64,000 nucleotides of DNA from Jeongeupia wiesaeckerbachi (GTDB lineage Bacteria > Pseudomonadota > Gammaproteobacteria > Burkholderiales > Chitinibacteraceae), in assembly GCF_050916355.1 (NCBI RefSeq), contig NZ_CP136946.1, positions 1,116,001-1,180,000 on the forward strand, given 5' to 3'. Within the stretch, counting starts at the first letter, position 1. Each line of letters starts with the position of its first letter. Of this stretch, positions 1 through 8,531 are shown piece after piece. The notes under the pieces were generated by a model, which was given only the letters and a program-made list of their open reading frames with translations, was not told where the DNA came from and did not search any database. The position numbers were made by a program, and so were the translations under genes.

Positions 1-3000
1 ACCGTGCGCAAGCCGTCATCGCCCTCGACCAGCTCGTCGGCACGGCTGAATACCGGCGCCGGCGAGGGGTCGAAGCGGCGACCGATTTCGATCTGGTCGT
101 TGAGCACGGCCACGAGGTCTTCGCCCTGCGTCAGTGGGTTGCACAGCACCACGCGGAACACGTCGATCGGTTCGGGGCTGATGTGCGGAACCAGCAAGCG
201 CGTCTTCGACACGAAGGTTTCGTCGCGCAGGAACTGGAGTTCCTGGATCTGCACCACCAGCCGGTTGAGCTCGGCGTTGTCACTTTGCTGGTAGCCGTCG
301 CGCAGATGCCGCGGCAGGTAGCGGTAGTTGACGATGTTCATGTCCGGCGTGCCGATCAGCTCGAAGCAGTCCGAAGCGGCCACCAGGTCGGCAAAGTAGT
401 GCGCCCGCGCCAGATTGCGCTCGACCAGCCAGGCGTAGCCCTGCCGCGACAGCACGTTGAGGCTGGCGTGCAGATAGAGCACGTTGGCCGGCCGCGAGCC
501 TTCGACGGTGTACTGGCCGAAATCGAAGCTGCCCTGCTTGGCCTGATAGGCGGCGTGGGTGGAAATCGCGTGGATCGACGCCGCGTCGCGGAACAGGCAC
601 AGGCTGATCCCCTGCGGCATGTACAGCTGCTTGTGCGCGCAGAAGGTCACGCTGTCGGCCAGTTCGACGCCGGCCAGCAGGTTCTTGTGCTTGCGCGAGA
701 ACTGGAAGGCACCGCCCCAGGCCGCATCGACGTGGAAATGGATGTTTTCGCGCGCGGCGATCTCGGCGATCTGCGGCAGCGGGTCGACGGTGCCGGTTTC
801 GGTGGCGCCGGCGATGCCGACGATCGCGATGATCAGCTTGTTGGCGCGGCGGCATTCGGCGATCTGCCGCTCGAGCGCCGCCGGCGACATGCGCTGCCCG
901 GCGTCCTGCTCGACGTGGACCAGGCTCTCTTCACCGAGCCCGAACAGCGCCACGGCTTTTTTCATCGAGTAGTGCATCAGCCGCGTGCCCAGAATGGCCA
1001 CGCCACTGTAGCCCAGCGCCTGCACCGTCTGGTGCGCGCCACGCCGGACCAGCGTTTCCTTGCTGATGTCGTGACCGATCAGCGCCTTGTTCCGCGCGCA
1101 CCACAGCGACAGCAGGTTGGCGACCGTGCCGCCGCTGGTCACCGCGCCGAACACGTGGTGCGGATCCTGGACGTACTGCTGGTAATAGTCTGCGGGCAGA
1201 TCGAAGAACAGCCGGTGCAGCTGCGCCACCACCTGCCTTTCCAGGAAGGTGAGGACGCGCGAGGTCTCGATCTTGACCAGATTCTGGTTCATCGACGTGA
1301 TCAGCGCGCTCAGCTCGGGCAGGAAGCTCGGCAGGCCGGACGTCATGTGGCCGATGTAGCGGCTCGACACCACGTTGACAACATTGGGCACGACGTGTTG
1401 ATGCAGGCCGCGCAGATAGGCGTCGTAGCTGATCGGTGCGTTGGCGATCGTGGTATCGGAAAAATCGAAGCGCGCATCGACCGGCGGCTCGGGCTGATGC
1501 GTCACCGGCGGATACGGCGGCTGTGCATCGTCATTGCGGAAGTAGCGGGTCACCGCTTCCAGATCGTCGTTGAACACGCACTCGTGCCAGCTCACGTCGG
1601 CGCCGATCTCGGTGGAGCCATACAGATTGATCAGCCGTGCCATCGGCAGCGCCTGGTGGAAATCCCGCGCCAACTCGCCGGGCAGCGCCTCGCCGCTGCT
1701 GATGACCAGCTCGAGCAGTTCCAGCTCGGCCAGGCGACCGCTGTCGAGCAGCGCCCGCAGCAGCGACGGCACGACGGTCAGCCGGGTGACGCCACGCTGT
1801 TTCAGCAGATCGATCAGCGCACCGGTCTCGAACAATTGCTCGCGATCGACGATCAGCAACGGCGCGCCGCACACCAGCGGCTGCAGCAACTCGGCGATGT
1901 GGTCGACGAAGCCCAGCGACGTCTTCAGGCTGAAGACTTCATGCCGGCCGGCCGGCCAGGTCCGTTCCAGCCACGTCAGCCGGTTGACCAGGCTGCGGTG
2001 TGCCGCCAGCACGCCCTTGGGGCGGCCGCTGGAACCGGAGGTATACATGATGTAGGCCGGATCGCTGCCCGACGCCGGCAAGCCGGCGCGGCCTTTGCCC
2101 GGTGCAAACAGTTCGGCGGCGTCCAGCGCCAGCACGTCGACGTCGGCAAAACGGCGCGCTTGGTCGGCCGTGGCCAGCACGACCTGCACGCCGGCGTCGC
2201 CGACCATGCCGGCCAGGCGCTGATCCGGGAAGGCGGGGTCCAGCGGGACATAGACGTAGCCGGCCTTCCAGACCGCCAGAATGGCCGCCACCAGCGAGAA
2301 CGAATGCTCGATGGCGACGCCGATGCGGCTGCCGGCCGGCAGCGCCCTTGCCTGCAGCCGCTCGGCCAGCCGGCTCGCGGCGGCGTCCAGCGTGCCGTAG
2401 CTGCACTGCGCCGCGCCGTGATACAGCGCAACGGCGTCGGGCTGGGTCCGGGCCTGCGCCTCGAACAGCTGGTGCGCGCCGCACTCGGCAACGGCTGCGG
2501 ATGTTTGTGCGCGGTGCAGCGCCAGCGCTTGGCCGGCGGCGACGTCCAGCAAGGGCAGCTCGCCCAGACGCAACTGCGGCTGCCGTGCGACGGCTTGCAA
2601 GACCAGCTGCAGGCTGTGCGCCATGCGGGCAATCGTCGCCCGCTTGAACAAGGCCGTCGCATATTCCCAGCGCAGCACGGTGTCGCTGCCGCGGGTGTCG
2701 ATGTCCAGCGTCAGATCGAAACGCGCCGGGCAGACGTCGATCGCCACCGGCGCAACGGTCAGCCCCGCCAGCGCGAGCTCGCGGCGATCGTCGCCACGGT
2801 GGCGCAACAGGATCTGGAACAGCGGGTGGTAGGCCGAATCGCGCTCGGTCCCCAGCGCCTGGACCAGCTGATCCAGCGTCGTGTCCTGATGCGCGTCGGC
2901 CTCGTCCAGCATCTGGCGGCTTTGCAGCAGGAGGTCGTCAAAGCGCGGATTGCCGCTCAGATCGGCGCGCAGCACCACGTTGCCGGCCACCGGGCCGATC

Positions 3001-3908
3001 AGCCCGCCCATGCCCGCCCGGTCGCGCGGATCCGATTCGGTCCCGACGACGATGTCCGTTTCACCGGCATAGCGGCTCAACAGCGCCGCAAACGCCGCGT
3101 GAAACAGGGCCTTCGGCGTCACCTGATGCTGCTGCGCCAGCGCGTTCAGCGCCGCGCTCAGCGCCGGGTCAAGGCGTTGCTCGTGCGCGCTGCCGTACCA
3201 GTCGGGTTCGGTCGGACGCGGATGGTCGAGCGGCAGATTGTGGCATTGCGGCAACGCGGCCAGGCGCGCCTGCCAATAGGCCAGCTGCGTGGCGGCCTGC
3301 GGTGCCTGCTGGCTTTGCCAGCGTGCGTAATCGGCGTGCTGCAGCGAACTGACCGATACCGGTTCGGCCGCATAGTGCGCCGCCAGCAGACGATTGAAGG
3401 CCGGCAGTGATGCGATGTCCATTGCGATCGCGTGGACGGTGAGGAACAGCACGTGGCGATCGCTGCCGTGCACCAGCACATGCGCGCGCACCATCAGATC
3501 CCGCGCCAGATCGAACGGCCGCGACAGTGCCTCGTCGCGGATCCGCGCCGCAGCAGCATGGCGCTGGGTGACGTCGGCATCGGACATGTCGGTCACGGCG
3601 ATGTCGACCTTGGCCGCCAGCAGCGCCGGCTGCGGCGCGAGCTGATCCGCCGTCGCCGGATAGATCGTCCGCAGGATGGGGTGATCGCCGAGCACCTGGC
3701 TCAAGGCGCTGCGCAAGCGCGCGAGATCGAGGCCCCCGTCAATCTGGAAGACGTTCAACACGTTGTACTGCGCGCCGCCCTGATCGATGCGGTCGATCAA
3801 CCAGAGGCGTTTCTGGTTGGATGACAGCGGCGGTACATCAGATTCGCAAGGGGATTGGATACCGGCGCCCTGGGCGGGCTGGTGCGGAGCAAGAGTGACG
3901 TTTGACAT
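1..3908 (-). CDS. NRPS-like fusion: condensation domain, truncated adenylation domain, PLP-dependent decarboxylase (3'-partial)
   Basis: About 1302 residues are visible; the 3' end lies outside the window. Residues ~30-440 form a condensation domain: SSNQKRLWL (C1), HPILRT (C2), HADYARWQ (C4), IGPVAGN (C5). The C3 active site HHxxxDG reads VHAIAMD, so only the second His (about H159) is kept. Residues ~450-775 are the front of an adenylation domain: WKAGYVYVPLD (A2), YIMYTSGSSGRPKG (A3), NLYGSTE (A5). Motifs A6-A10 are missing, including the A7 Asp and A10 Lys, and no carrier domain follows. In the same frame, from about residue 825, comes a group II PLP decarboxylase like the putative aspartate/glutamate decarboxylases (PanP type), with IGHMTSGLPSF, TSGGTVAN, HVDAAWGG and the PLP lysine in CAHKQLY (about K1093). 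I checked the frame across the A-decarboxylase joint and found no break. It probably makes or handles a decarboxylated amino acid in a secondary-metabolite pathway; the substrate is unknown. No strong Shine-Dalgarno precedes the ATG. Confidence 0.88.
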   Translation of the reverse strand, partial: MSNVTLAPHQPAQGAGIQSPCESDVPPLSSNQKRLWLIDRIDQGGAQYNVLNVFQIDGGLDLARLRSALSQVLGDHPILRTIYPATADQLAPQPALLAAKVDIAVTDMSDADVTQRHAAAARIRDEALSRPFDLARDLMVRAHVLVHGSDRHVLFLTVHAIAMDIASLPAFNRLLAAHYAAEPVSVSSLQHADYARWQSQQAPQAATQLAYWQARLAALPQCHNLPLDHPRPTEPDWYGSAHEQRLDPALSAALNALAQQHQVTPKALFHAAFAALLSRYAGETDIVVGTESDPRDRAGMGGLIGPVAGNVVLRADLSGNPRFDDLLLQSRQMLDEADAHQDTTLDQLVQALGTERDSAYHPLFQILLRHRGDDRRELALAGLTVAPVAIDVCPARFDLTLDIDTRGSDTVLRWEYATALFKRATIARMAHSLQLVLQAVARQPQLRLGELPLLDVAAGQALALHRAQTSAAVAECGAHQLFEAQARTQPDAVALYHGAAQCSYGTLDAAASRLAERLQARALPAGSRIGVAIEHSFSLVAAILAVWKAGYVYVPLDPAFPDQRLAGMVGDAGVQVVLATADQARRFADVDVLALDAAELFAPGKGRAGLPASGSDPAYIMYTSGSSGRPKGVLAAHRSLVNRLTWLERTWPAGRHEVFSLKTSLGFVDHIAELLQPLVCGAPLLIVDREQLFETGALIDLLKQRGVTRLTVVPSLLRALLDSGRLAELELLELVISSGEALPGELARDFHQALPMARLINLYGSTEIGADVSWHECVFNDDLEAVTRYFRNDDAQPPYPPVTHQPEPPVDARFDFSDTTIANAPISYDAYLRGLHQHVVPNVVNVVSSRYIGHMTSGLPSFLPELSALITSMNQNLVKIETSRVLTFLERQVVAQLHRLFFDLPADYYQQYVQDPHHVFGAVTSGGTVANLLSLWCARNKALIGHDISKETLVRRGAHQTVQALGYSGVAILGTRLMHYSMKKAVALFGLGEESLVHVEQDAGQRMSPAALERQIAECRRANKLIIAIVGIAGATETGTVDPLPQIAEIAARENIHFHVDAAWGGAFQFSRKHKNLLAGVELADSVTFCAHKQLYMPQGISLCLFRDAASIHAISTHAAYQAKQGSFDFGQYTVEGSRPANVLYLHASLNVLSRQGYAWLVERNLARAHYFADLVAASDCFELIGTPDMNIVNYRYLPRHLRDGYQQSDNAELNRLVVQIQELQFLRDETFVSKTRLLVPHISPEPIDVFRVVLCNPLTQGEDLVAVLNDQIEIGRRFDPSPAPVFSRADELVEGDDGLRT

Positions 3909-4907
3909 AGCGGCTTGAGAAAAACCTTCGTTGTTTATAAGTTTTAGCAACGGGTCGAACAAGACAATTCAGATTTCAACTCTCTGTATTGCTTGCTCAT
4001 GATGTAACCATTCGCGAAAACCTTAACGACAACGCGCCAACCTGGTCATCTTACAAAACATGTATTAATGTAATATAACGTAAGAATATCTTAATTTGTA
4101 TTAACAACTTGCCAATAAAAGAATTACGCCCAGCATTCATACCGAATTAACATATCGGCATAGAAAGTTTAAAGACAGTAAAAACATGACAATCAATCGA
4201 TGATTGCAATCTTGCTTTCATGACAAACAAATATCAGTGTTAGCAAGTCGTTACCGGTCAAAACAAGTCCGATGACCGGAACACGGTTCCGGCTCGTTAA
4301 CTTACGGGTTCAGATAGAAACCGGGGCGCTGCGCCCCTCTCCCGGCCTGACGCAATCCGCGCCGAAGCACCACCCCGGTCAGCACCGCCGCCAACGCCGA
4401 TACCGGGGCAAATGCATGCCGTGATGGCTGTTTTTTGCGCCGAATACAACGATTCCACGATGCGAGCGGTCCCGAGGACCCTCGGTGCCCCGATAGCGTC
4501 ATGCCTTCGGCAGCGAATGCGGGACGGGGAAACGCCAACTGATATGCATCGAGCCCGGCCGTGCATGGCCGGAACAAACGGGGGCTGATCGCCGGGACCG
4601 ACGATCAGCGGAGGGCACGGTCAGCGCTGCTGATGACCGTGGCGGCGCGATGTACCCGGTCGCCTCGATCGCTCATCGAGACCCGTGGGGCGACGTGGGG
4701 GGATGTTTTGGCGCAATCGCAGCGCGCCTGAGTCAGGGCGTAGCGCGTCGTCGCGGCCCCCTGCTGCGCCAGCCGGCCGCTTCCGCCAGGGGATGACGCG
4801 GCGACCAAGCGGGTATGCCCGCTGTGTCAGGCAGGGCGGCGTACCGGCCCGAACACGATCGCAGCGCCAGACGGCGCACTGCGCCAACGACGATGATCGC
4901 CGCCGGT
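3909..4907. other. About 1 kb without a supportable gene; AT-rich upstream region of the NRPS-like gene
   Basis: From about 3940 to 4300 the sequence is strikingly AT-rich compared with its surroundings, with runs such as taatgtaatataacg. It probably holds the promoter and control region of the divergent-looking NRPS-like gene. From 4300 to 4907 the sequence is GC-rich again, but open frames on both strands give arginine/proline-rich translations with no family resemblance. Small hairpins occur (ggggcgctgcgcccc near 4324; a stem ACGGTCA/TGACCGT near 4618-4642). I see no RNA gene. Confidence 0.5.
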
Positions 4908-5111
4908 TCAGCGCCGGACGTAATACAGCGCGCTCAGGCCGAAGCCGAGCAGAAACAGCAGCCACGGGGCCGAGACGAAGTACGGGAACACCATCAAGGC
5001 CACGCCGACGAGCATCGGCTCGAACCGCATTTCACGCTTGCCGTGGCGGAAGGCGGCCAGACCGATCAAACCGAAAAAAAGCGAGGCAAACAGGACGGCA
5101 GGGGTCGGCAT
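4908..5111 (-). CDS. Small two-segment membrane protein (67 aa; pseudomonad 'amino acid transport protein' type)
   Basis: The 67-residue product has two hydrophobic stretches: residues ~5-22 with FASLFFGLIGLAAF, and ~33-62 with LMVFPYFVSAPWLLFLLG. Between them lies a short basic loop (RHGKREMRF). The pattern GLIGxxxF...PMxxGxxLMxxPYFV matches a family of small inner-membrane proteins that databases often label 'amino acid transport protein'; I know of no firm function. The start has TGGAG four bases before the ATG. It lies 21 bases downstream of the DUF4287 gene on the same strand, so the two are probably co-transcribed. Confidence 0.75.
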   Translation of the reverse strand: MPTPAVLFASLFFGLIGLAAFRHGKREMRFEPMLVGVALMVFPYFVSAPWLLFLLGFGLSALYYVRR

Positions 5112-5132
5112 GGTGCTCCAGACGGGTACGCC

Positions 5133-5363
5133 TCAGGCGTCACCCTCTTGCTTGATGCCCTTGAGCAGGGCGTAGATGGCCATGGCGTGGCCGTGGCCGA
5201 GTGCGTAATCCGCCTTCAGCCAGGCAACGATGTCCCCGGCTTTAACGCCCGACCCCAGGGCGCCGTTGACCAACAAGCCGCGCTCGGTCGCGAGCCGGCG
5301 GAAATCGTCGGGGGACTGGCCGGTCTTGGTCTGGATCGTGTCAAGGTAAGCCTGGAACGACAT
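5133..5363 (-). CDS. DUF4287 domain protein (76 aa)
   Basis: The short protein begins MSFQAYLDTIQTKTG and contains SPDDFRRLA, GVKAGDIVAWLK and a C-terminal helix starting YALGHGHAMAIYALL. This is the DUF4287 pattern: a small soluble domain of unknown function that often stands alone or precedes DUF5655. The open frame extends further upstream, but I start at this ATG because AGGGAG sits six bases before it and family members begin here. It leads a two-gene unit with the small membrane protein. Divergent transcription with the sulfatase leaves about 210 bases for promoters. Confidence 0.8.
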   Translation of the reverse strand: MSFQAYLDTIQTKTGQSPDDFRRLATERGLLVNGALGSGVKAGDIVAWLKADYALGHGHAMAIYALLKGIKQEGDA

Positions 5364-5576
5364 CGGTATCTCCCTGCGCCAACGCGGCGCGTCGTTGTCA
5401 TTGAAGTGCATCGCCGCGGCCCCGACAAGTGGGTCGCGCGGCGGTGCGTCTGCCGTGCGTAAGGCTTTCATCCGCATAACACCGCAAGCAATAAAAACAG
5501 GACAACTAAGTATTAATTGATCTATTGACTACTCATTACCATGGTCCGCTCCAACAACAATTTTCAGGGCGGGGCC

Positions 5577-7559
5577 ATGCCAACCCAGGGCATTCTTCCT
5601 CAAAAATTCGGCTTCGGCGTCCTGTACGCCGCCATGCTCGGCGGTCTGGCACTCAGCGCCTGCGGCGGCTCGGACACCAGCAACGACGCCAGCACCAGCG
5701 CACAGCAGACCACGCCAGTACCGACGCCGACGCCCGCGCCGGTGGCTGCCGATGGTCGACCGAACATCCTCTACATCATGGCCGACGACCTCGGCTATTC
5801 GGACATCGGTGCCTTCGGCGGCGAGATCGAGACGCCGAACCTCGACGCGCTGGTCGCCAACGGCCGCATCCTCACCAATCACCACACCGGCACCGTCAGC
5901 GCGATCACCCGCTCGATGCTGATCTCCGGCACCGACCACCATCTGGTCGGCGAAGGCACGATGGGCGCGCCGAGCGACGAGCGCAAGGGCTTGCCCGGTT
6001 ACGAAGGCTATCTGAACGAAAGCTCGCTCTCGGTCGCGCAGCTGCTCAAGGACGGCGGCTACCACACCTATATCGCCGGCAAATGGCACCTGGGTTCGAA
6101 CATCGCTGGCGCCGGTGCCGGCGGCAAGACGCCGGATCAGTGGGGCTTCGAGCGCAGCTACTCGCTGCTGCCGGGCGCCGCCGCCAACCATTTCGGCCAC
6201 GAAGCGGCGGGCTCGAAGAACTACACCGAAGACGGCCGTTACGTGCAGCCGGGCCAACCCGGCCAGCCCGGTGGCGTCGGCGGCACGCCGGCGGTGTTCT
6301 ACTCGACCGACTTCTTCACCGACAAGCTGATTTCCTACATCGACGCCAACCGCAAGGACGGCAAACCGTTCTTCGCCTACGCCGCCTACACCTCGCCGCA
6401 CTGGCCGCTGCAAGTGCCGGAACCCTGGCTGAGCAAGTACAAGGGCAAGTACGACCAGGGCTACGAAGCCGTCGCCGCGGCGCGCTACGCCAGGCTGCAG
6501 ACGAAGGGGCTGATTCCGGCCGGTCAGGCCAAATCGGTCGACGTCGCCGAGACGCTGACGCGCTCGCCGGCCACCGCCGGCAACGGCACGCCCGGCGCCA
6601 AGTACATCAACGCGGTCAATCCGGCGTCGGCCGGCTATGTCGATTACGGTCAGGGCCGAGTGGTGAAGAAGTGGGCCAGCCTGTCGGCCGACGAGAAGAA
6701 GGCCCAGGCGCGCTATATGGAAATCTACGCCGGCATGGTGTCCAACCTCGACCACAACATCGGCCGGCTGGTGCAGTACCTGAAGGACACCGGCCAGTAC
6801 GACAACACCTTCATCCTGTTCCAGTCCGACAACGGTGCCGAAGGCTGGCCGATCGACTCGGGCGCCGATCCGAAAGCGACCGATACCGCCAACGCGCAGC
6901 CGGGCAAGTATGAAAAACTCGGCACCGACGCATCGTTCGGCCAGCCGGGGCTGTCGTACGGGCTGCGCTGGGCCGAAGTCAGCGCCACGCCGTTCTCGCA
7001 GCTGAAGGGCATGATGGGCGAGGGCAGCATCTCGACGCCGGCGATTGCCAAGCTGCCGGGACAGAAGACGTCGCAGCAGCCCTTGCGCGGCTTCACCCAC
7101 GTGACCGACAACACCGCGACCTTCCTTGCGCTGGCCAAGGTGACGCTGCCCTCGCAAGCCGCGCCGCCGCAGATCGACCCGAAAACCGGCAAGGACCTGA
7201 ACAAAGGCAAGGTGATCTACAAGGATCGCTACGTCTTTCCGGTCACCGGCAAATCGCTGGTCGACGCGCTGCAGCAGGCCACGCCGGCGCCGGTGCGCAA
7301 CACGCCGTTCGGCGAGGAAACCTACGGCCGCACGGCGATCTACAGTGCCGACGGCCGCTGGAAAGCGCGCTTCACCGAGCCGCCGTTCGGTCCGGTCGAC
7401 GGCCACTGGGAGCTGTTTGACCTGAACAGCGACCGTGGCGAGACCACCGATCTGTCGTCGCTGTACCCGACGCTGACGACGACGCTGATCGGCCAGTGGA
7501 AGGGCTATATGACCGACGTCGGCGGGGTCAGCCCCTTGCGACCGCGAGGCTTCTACTAA
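5577..7559 (+). CDS. Arylsulfatase-family lipoprotein with a Ser-type, divergent active-site motif
   Basis: This 660-residue exported hydrolase carries a lipoprotein signal ending in LALSAC (lipidated Cys ~29), then a Pro/Thr-rich linker and a sulfatase domain. Visible metal and catalytic motifs are NILYIMADDLGYSDIG (first Asp pair), GKWHLG (Lys/His) and FQSDNGAEG (Asp/Asn). The formylglycine motif, normally C/S-x-P-x-R, reads SAITR here (Ser ~108), so Ser replaces Cys and Ile replaces Pro. A Ser-type site requires an anaerobic-type radical SAM maturase, and one is encoded two genes downstream. I chose the ATG at 5577 because AGGG lies seven bases before it and it gives a compact signal peptide; an in-frame ATG at 5541 has no ribosome-binding site. 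The natural sulfate ester is unknown; sulfated polysaccharide or aryl sulfate are possibilities. Confidence 0.88.
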   Translation: MPTQGILPQKFGFGVLYAAMLGGLALSACGGSDTSNDASTSAQQTTPVPTPTPAPVAADGRPNILYIMADDLGYSDIGAFGGEIETPNLDALVANGRILTNHHTGTVSAITRSMLISGTDHHLVGEGTMGAPSDERKGLPGYEGYLNESSLSVAQLLKDGGYHTYIAGKWHLGSNIAGAGAGGKTPDQWGFERSYSLLPGAAANHFGHEAAGSKNYTEDGRYVQPGQPGQPGGVGGTPAVFYSTDFFTDKLISYIDANRKDGKPFFAYAAYTSPHWPLQVPEPWLSKYKGKYDQGYEAVAAARYARLQTKGLIPAGQAKSVDVAETLTRSPATAGNGTPGAKYINAVNPASAGYVDYGQGRVVKKWASLSADEKKAQARYMEIYAGMVSNLDHNIGRLVQYLKDTGQYDNTFILFQSDNGAEGWPIDSGADPKATDTANAQPGKYEKLGTDASFGQPGLSYGLRWAEVSATPFSQLKGMMGEGSISTPAIAKLPGQKTSQQPLRGFTHVTDNTATFLALAKVTLPSQAAPPQIDPKTGKDLNKGKVIYKDRYVFPVTGKSLVDALQQATPAPVRNTPFGEETYGRTAIYSADGRWKARFTEPPFGPVDGHWELFDLNSDRGETTDLSSLYPTLTTTLIGQWKGYMTDVGGVSPLRPRGFY

Positions 7560-7582
7560 GCCGTTCGACTAAAGCCGCCATC

Positions 7583-7614
7583 CCGCACGCCGCCCTGCGC
7601 GGCGTGCGGTTTTT
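7583..7614 (+). terminator. Rho-independent terminator after the sulfatase
   Basis: A perfect 10-bp stem (ccgcacgccg / cggcgtgcgg) with a 7-base loop is followed by five T. It ends only six bases before the ATG of the next gene, so the two downstream genes must rely on read-through or on a promoter inside the sulfatase gene. Confidence 0.85.
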
Positions 7615-7620
7615 ACCGCC

Positions 7621-8517
7621 ATGCACATCATTCACCCGATCACTATCCAGAATCCGCCACCGGCCGGGCACTTTGCCTTCCGCTGCAACGCCTGCGGCCA
7701 GTGCTGCAACACCCCGCCGCTCTTGACGCTGGACGAGCTGCTGCGCTTTGAGACCCGTTTCATCGGCGTGCTCGCGCTGCGCCGCGTCCGGCCCCTTCAC
7801 GGCGACTTCGACGCGGCCGATCTCGCCGCGCAGGCCGAACTAGATCACACGCTGCTGCTGCCGGCACCCGGCGGCGAGACGCTGCAGATCACGCTGCAGG
7901 CGATCGACTACCCGTCGCTGCAACGCTGCCCGGTGCGCGATGCTGCCGGCCGGTGCACGCTGCACGCCGACGGCAAGCCGCTGGCGTGCGAGGTCGTGCC
8001 GCTCGACGCCTTGCGCGCCGACCGGCTGCAACACGCGGTGCTCGCCAGCCGGCACGGCGAGCTGCGCGACGCCGACTGCATCAGCCGTGACAAGCGCGAC
8101 GGCTACGCACCGCTGGCCGACGCCACCGACGTCGTCGACCCGGCCTACCTCGACGCGCTGTACGCGCACCGCCACGCGCTGGCCACCGACAAATCGCGCT
8201 GGGGAAAAGCCTTGCACGCCGCACTGGCGACCGAACTGCACACGCCGGCAATGTGGCAGCGCATTCCGCACGATGGCTTTTTCAAGTTGTCACCGGTGCC
8301 GCTGCTCGCGCTGCTGGCCAGCGCCAACCCGACGATGCCGGCACGGCTGCTGCAGTTCATCGACGCCCAGTTGCACCTGATCGACGCCACCGTTGACGCC
8401 GCGCTGAACCGCAAAAACCCGGCCGACCGGCCATTGACCCAACAACTGCGCGGCTACGCCGACGCCTACCTTGCACTGCGCCCGGCCCTGCTCCGAGCCG
8501 CCACCCGCAGCGCCTGA
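7621..8517 (+). CDS. YkgJ-family cysteine-cluster protein
   Basis: The 298-residue soluble protein has the family hallmark near its N-terminus, FRCNACGQCCNTPP (Cys 22, 25, 28, 29), with further cysteines around residues 100-125 (RCPVRD, GRCTLHA, LACEVVP). YkgJ-type proteins are thought to bind zinc or an Fe-S cluster through these residues; their role is not established. It sits between the sulfatase and the sulfatase maturase, 14 bases before the latter, so it may take part in maturation or metal handling; that link is inference. No Shine-Dalgarno is visible before the ATG, which follows the sulfatase terminator by six bases. Confidence 0.82.
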   Translation: MHIIHPITIQNPPPAGHFAFRCNACGQCCNTPPLLTLDELLRFETRFIGVLALRRVRPLHGDFDAADLAAQAELDHTLLLPAPGGETLQITLQAIDYPSLQRCPVRDAAGRCTLHADGKPLACEVVPLDALRADRLQHAVLASRHGELRDADCISRDKRDGYAPLADATDVVDPAYLDALYAHRHALATDKSRWGKALHAALATELHTPAMWQRIPHDGFFKLSPVPLLALLASANPTMPARLLQFIDAQLHLIDATVDAALNRKNPADRPLTQQLRGYADAYLALRPALLRAATRSA

Positions 8518-8531
8518 ACACCGAGAATCCC

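Noticed and set aside
183..3410. A 1075-residue open frame on the plus strand
   Set aside because: It lies antisense to the NRPS-like gene and its translation is His/Arg/Gln-rich with no family motif; it is a shadow of high-GC codon use on the other strand.
4297..4577. Overlapping minus-strand open frames of about 90 codons
   Set aside because: Two frames overlap with equal quality, neither has a ribosome-binding site, and neither resembles a known protein.
5529..7406. A 625-residue minus-strand open frame opposite the sulfatase
   Set aside because: The sulfatase frame has clear motifs and a lipoprotein signal; the opposite frame has none and is explained by GC bias.
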